Notes under the pieces: generated by a model
Databases searched by the model: none
The model's input: only the letters and a program-made list of their open reading frames with translations
Told to the model about the DNA's origin: nothing
Shown here: piece by piece, positions 15,599-18,175 of the stretch
Layout: every line of letters begins with the position of its first letter
How positions within the stretch are numbered: position 1 is the first letter of the stretch
NCBI GenBank assembly: GCA_018260285.1
Contig: JAGLBH010000019.1
Span: forward strand, 1-18,175
Direction: 5' to 3'
DNA from: Arthrobacter sp.
GTDB taxonomy: Bacteria > Actinomycetota > Actinomycetes > Actinomycetales > Micrococcaceae
DNA length: 18,175 nt
Translations under genes and position numbers: made by a program

Positions 15599-17140
15599 CT
15601 ACCCCGCAGGCTTGCGGAGATGGAGCCAGCGCTCCTCGCCCTCGGCGGGGCTGCCCTTGAGGCCGCCCTCGTAGCCGCCCCGCTCGAACAGGCGGCGGGA
15701 GGCCGGATTCGACTCGAGCATCTCCGCCACGAATTCGAGCCCCTCCTGCTCCTCCGCGGGGCGGGACCGGAGAAACTCCGCCTCGGCCTCGCGCAGAAGA
15801 ATGCCGGCCAGGCCCTGGCCCCTCAGGCTGGGAGCCACCGTGATGGAGACCTCCCACGCGTTGCCCTCGGAGAGTCGGTCGAATCGGACGGTCGCCACCG
15901 GCTCACCGTAGCGCTGAATGATCCACAGCTCGCGGTCGTCGCGCTGAAGCGTCCCCTGAAGCCACGCGAGGTGCCCCTCCCAGGAGAGCTCTTCCTTGGT
16001 GCGGCTCACCGCCCGCACGCTGGGGTCGTTGCGCCAGTCGAAGAGGACCGAGGCATCGTTGATCTCTGCCCGCCGCGCGGAGATGTCCCCTGTGCGCGCC
16101 AGAAGGGCCTCGGACCAGGCGGCCACGATTCTGGCACCGCCCTGGCCGTCGACCAGGCGGCGTCCGGCGTCGGACATCTCACGACGACGACGGGCGTCCC
16201 GCCCCAGCTCTGCCAGGGCGGCCACGGCCTGGGCCCGTTCGGCAGGGGGCAGATCGGGATTCTCCAGACCCTGGGGATCCACATCCGCCACGGAGCCCAG
16301 CCCCGCGCCGATGCCTGACTTGAGCGCGAAGTCGTAGTTGTCCCGCTGGTTGTCCACCAGCTGGACCAGGGCCATCGGCACGCCGAGGGCGGCAAGCTCC
16401 CACATGGTGGTCCCGGACCCGGAGATCATGAGGTCCATATGGGGGAAGGAGCGGGCGAGGCCGGGCCCCGGCCGCACGGCCTTCACCCCGGGAAGGCTGA
16501 GATCCTCGCGCGCCGTGACCACGGTGGTCTCCGAGGGAATCCCCGCGTCCGCCCACCACTGGGCCACCACGGAGGCCATGTTCTTCGGGTCCGTCCCGCC
16601 CATGACGATGAGCACCCGCAGCGGGTCTCCCTCGCCGGGCAGCTCCCCCGCATCCTGGCGCTGCGGCACGACCGGCAGGTCCGCGAGGATCTCCGACCGC
16701 AGCGGGATGGTCGAGACGCCCCGCAGCAGCCGGTACGAGCCGTCCCAGGGGCGGTAGGCGAACTCGGCCCCGGCGGAGGGGTCCACGACGACGTCGGCCG
16801 GACGCCTGCCCCAGTGCGCATCCTCCACATTGGAGAGGAGGATGCCCAGGTCGGACAGCTCGTCCCTCAGGCTTCCCTGATCCTCGTAGGTGTCAACGTG
16901 CACGATGTCCGCGCGCCGCTCGGCCGCCCACTCGGCGACGTCGCGCGCCTCCAGCGAAGCGGGCTCCGTCAGTTCGAAGGCGTGGTCGGCCAGAAGGCTG
17001 CGCCCCACCTCGGACTCGATGCGGGAGAGGAACTCCACCGTGTGGCCGGCAGCCACGGCTGCGTCTGCCACAGCGACGGCTCGGAACACATGGCCCAGAC
17101 CCTGCTGCCTGGTTGAGTCACAGCGGAAGACGACGTGCAT
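15599..17140 (-). CDS. pseG: PseG-PseH fusion: UDP-sugar hydrolase plus GNAT acetyltransferase
   Basis: Bifunctional 513-residue protein. Residues 1 to about 345 are PseG, a GT-B/MurG-like hydrolase that removes UDP from UDP-2,4-diacetamido-2,4,6-trideoxy-L-altrose. It shows CDSTRQQGLGHVFR with His17 at the catalytic position of Campylobacter PseG, and LIVMGGTDPKN (177-187) plus MISGSGTTMWELAALGVP as C-domain nucleotide-binding loops. Residues about 352-510 form a GNAT domain with motif A VAPSLRGQGLAGILL (435-449); this fits PseH, which N-acetylates the 4-amino sugar in the preceding step. The two functions are adjacent in the pathway. ATG at 17140 has only a distant AGGAG (14 nt). pseF ends 63 nt upstream with a hairpin at its stop. 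Confidence 0.91.
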   Translation of the reverse strand: MHVVFRCDSTRQQGLGHVFRAVAVADAAVAAGHTVEFLSRIESEVGRSLLADHAFELTEPASLEARDVAEWAAERRADIVHVDTYEDQGSLRDELSDLGILLSNVEDAHWGRRPADVVVDPSAGAEFAYRPWDGSYRLLRGVSTIPLRSEILADLPVVPQRQDAGELPGEGDPLRVLIVMGGTDPKNMASVVAQWWADAGIPSETTVVTAREDLSLPGVKAVRPGPGLARSFPHMDLMISGSGTTMWELAALGVPMALVQLVDNQRDNYDFALKSGIGAGLGSVADVDPQGLENPDLPPAERAQAVAALAELGRDARRRREMSDAGRRLVDGQGGARIVAAWSEALLARTGDISARRAEINDASVLFDWRNDPSVRAVSRTKEELSWEGHLAWLQGTLQRDDRELWIIQRYGEPVATVRFDRLSEGNAWEVSITVAPSLRGQGLAGILLREAEAEFLRSRPAEEQEGLEFVAEMLESNPASRRLFERGGYEGGLKGSPAEGEERWLHLRKPAG

Positions 17141-17191
17141 GTGAGGTTCTACTGCTCCTAGGATTCGTGCGGGTGTCCCCGCCGAAGCCCG

Positions 17192-17216
17192 GACGGCGGG
17201 CTGTCAGCCTGCCGTC
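17192..17216. repeat. Hairpin at the pseF stop codon
   Basis: An 11-nt inverted repeat with one mismatch (arms 17192-17202 and 17206-17216, loop 17203-17205) includes the pseF TGA (17204-17206). On the - strand transcript the pair is A/C at the mismatch. No T-run follows, so partial termination or protection of the upstream mRNA is possible. Confidence 0.5.
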
Positions 17217-17989
17217 AGAGGCTTCTGCTCAATATGTGCGTTGAGGGCCACGATCTCGGGGTTCTCCTCCAGGACGGAGAGAATTCCGCGCCAGGACGGA
17301 ATGTCCGTGCCGATCTTGGCCACGAGGGCATCCAGAAGCTGCGCGTCCTCGTCCGTGTCCAGCGTGACACGGAAGTGGTTGTAGCTCGGCTGAAAGGTGA
17401 GGGAGCCGGTGACGAACCCCGCGCCCTCTTCATAGAGCGCGCTCGTGACATGGGCGCGGTGATGGGGCTCGGTGCGCTCGTCAGCCTTGAGCAGCGCGGA
17501 CGCGCGGGCCAGCTCCACGTCCAGGCCGCGCGGCAGAGAGCGGTGCTGGGTCGTGGAGACGTAGTCCACGGCCTGGTCCTGGCGCCAGATGTAGACCACC
17601 TGGGAGATGACAGCGGGGTCCAGAAGGGGGCAGTCCGCCGTCAGGCGGACCACGGCGTCGGCATTCGTCAGCCGAGCGGCGAGGAGGAAGCGGGAGAGGA
17701 CGTCGTCCTCCGAGCCTCGAATGACTCGCACGCCGTACTGGCGCCCGAACTCCTCGATGGCATCGTCATCCGGCAGGTCTGAGGTGGCGATGACCACTTC
17801 GTTGATGCCCTGCGCGGCGCGGGCCGCACGCAGCACCCAGGCGAGCACGGGCATGCCCCCCAGATCCCGGAGAACCTTGGCCCGAAGCCGGGTGGAGCCC
17901 ACGCGCGCCTGGATCACGGCGACCACTCGCGGGGCCTCCGCGATGTTGATGCGCTTGATCTGCTGCGTGTTGAGGTCTAGTCCGCTCAT
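17204..17989 (-). CDS. pseF: SpsF-type cytidylyltransferase, probable CMP-pseudaminic acid synthetase
   Basis: CTP_transf_3-family protein of 261 residues, likely to activate pseudaminic acid with CTP. The nucleotide-binding start reads AVIQARVGSTRLRAKVLRDLGG (about 23-45; split here), the glycine-rich/Arg/Lys signature of SpsF-like enzymes (usual form STRLPGKVL), followed by VVIATSDLPDD and VRLTADCPLLDP. This differs from the classic PseF/NeuA start (IPARGGSKxIPxKN), so the role rests on synteny with pseC, pseG/H and pseI. It starts at ATG 17989, which overlaps the TGA of pseC in ATGA; a longer reading to 18103 would lie inside pseC. The stop is followed by a hairpin and then pseG. Confidence 0.85.
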   Translation of the reverse strand: MSGLDLNTQQIKRINIAEAPRVVAVIQARVGSTRLRAKVLRDLGGMPVLAWVLRAARAAQGINEVVIATSDLPDDDAIEEFGRQYGVRVIRGSEDDVLSRFLLAARLTNADAVVRLTADCPLLDPAVISQVVYIWRQDQAVDYVSTTQHRSLPRGLDVELARASALLKADERTEPHHRAHVTSALYEEGAGFVTGSLTFQPSYNHFRVTLDTDEDAQLLDALVAKIGTDIPSWRGILSVLEENPEIVALNAHIEQKPLTAG

Positions 17990-18175
17990 TCTCCGACGAT
18001 CTCCAGAACGTTCTCGATGACCATGTCCACCTGGTCGTTGGTCAGGGTCGCGAAGAGGGGCAGGCTGATCTCCTGCTCGTAGAAGAGCTCCGCGTTGGGG
18101 CACATGCCCTTCTTGTAGCCCATGTCCTGGAACACCGGGTGCCAGTAGCTCGGGATGTAGTTGACCTGGACGCCG
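17986..18175 (-). CDS. pseC: UDP-4-amino-4,6-dideoxy-N-acetyl-altrosamine transaminase PseC (C-terminal part)
   Basis: Partial gene: only the last 62 codons are in the window, and the frame stays open to the right edge. The fragment reads VNYIPSYWHPVFQDMGYK, then KGMCPNAELFYEQEISLPLF, ending ...EIVGE. The conserved YWHP and EEISLPLF-type ending is typical of the C-domain of PseC-like DegT/DnrJ/EryC1 aminotransferases. PseC uses PLP and glutamate to aminate the 4-keto sugar made by PseB. Its TGA overlaps the start of pseF (ATGA), so translation is coupled. The PLP lysine and the N-terminal domain lie outside the window. PseB is expected further right. Confidence 0.88.
   Translation of the reverse strand, partial: GVQVNYIPSYWHPVFQDMGYKKGMCPNAELFYEQEISLPLFATLTNDQVDMVIENVLEIVGE

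Noticed and set aside
17990..18103. N-terminal extension of the cytidylyltransferase to 18103
   Set aside because: It overlaps pseC and gives a low-complexity Arg/Pro-rich tail. ATG 17989 with the ATGA overlap fits better.
1..18175. Defence system, prophage, IS element or CRISPR array
   Set aside because: No transposase, integrase, repeat-spacer array, restriction gene or phage structural protein was seen on either strand.

Overview
The window is 18 kb of GC-rich DNA with dense, mostly SD-led genes, frequent GTG/TTG starts, TANNNT-type -10 boxes and a tmRNA whose tag reads AESKRTDFALAA. This points to a high-GC Gram-positive actinomycete, most likely in the Micrococcales. The genus cannot be fixed from this sequence alone.

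Left part (1-3.7 kb, + strand): the three methylcitrate-cycle genes prpD (5' end cut off by the window), prpB and prpC. They are closely spaced, each internal gene has its own ribosome binding site, and together they convert propionyl-CoA to pyruvate and succinate. A hairpin between the convergent ends closes the unit. Next (3.7-7.2 kb, - strand), reading right to left: an Nramp-related metal transporter with altered signature residues, a Tat-type SGNH-hydrolase lipoprotein, and a DHA2-type multidrug MFS exporter.

Middle part (7.3-9.9 kb, - strand): a translation-rescue block in the order prfB (RF2), smpB, a small membrane protein of unknown function, and ssrA (tmRNA) with a strong intrinsic terminator. 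The ftsE and ftsX genes that usually lie between prfB and smpB in actinobacteria are absent, and a perfect 16-nt palindrome sits at the junction. prfB has no frameshift site and may be leaderless. Divergent from it is a secreted phosphoesterase of the phospholipase C/acid phosphatase family, followed by a 16-bp-stem terminator.

Right part (11.9-18.2 kb): a pseudaminic acid (nonulosonic acid) locus in two converging arms. The + arm holds an unrecognised 351-residue protein that may be a glycosyltransferase, a translationally coupled Wzx/MATE-like flippase, and the pseudaminic acid synthase pseI. The - arm holds pseC (only its last 62 codons are inside), a SpsF-type cytidylyltransferase likely acting as PseF, and a PseG-PseH fusion. 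A 20-bp inverted repeat lies where the arms meet. Only PseB is missing and would be expected beyond the right edge. Together the genes should make CMP-pseudaminic acid and export a glycan that contains it, plausibly a wall polymer; the transferase and the polymer are inferred. No IS element, CRISPR array, phage gene or tRNA was seen, and no stretch over 300 bases lacks a gene.
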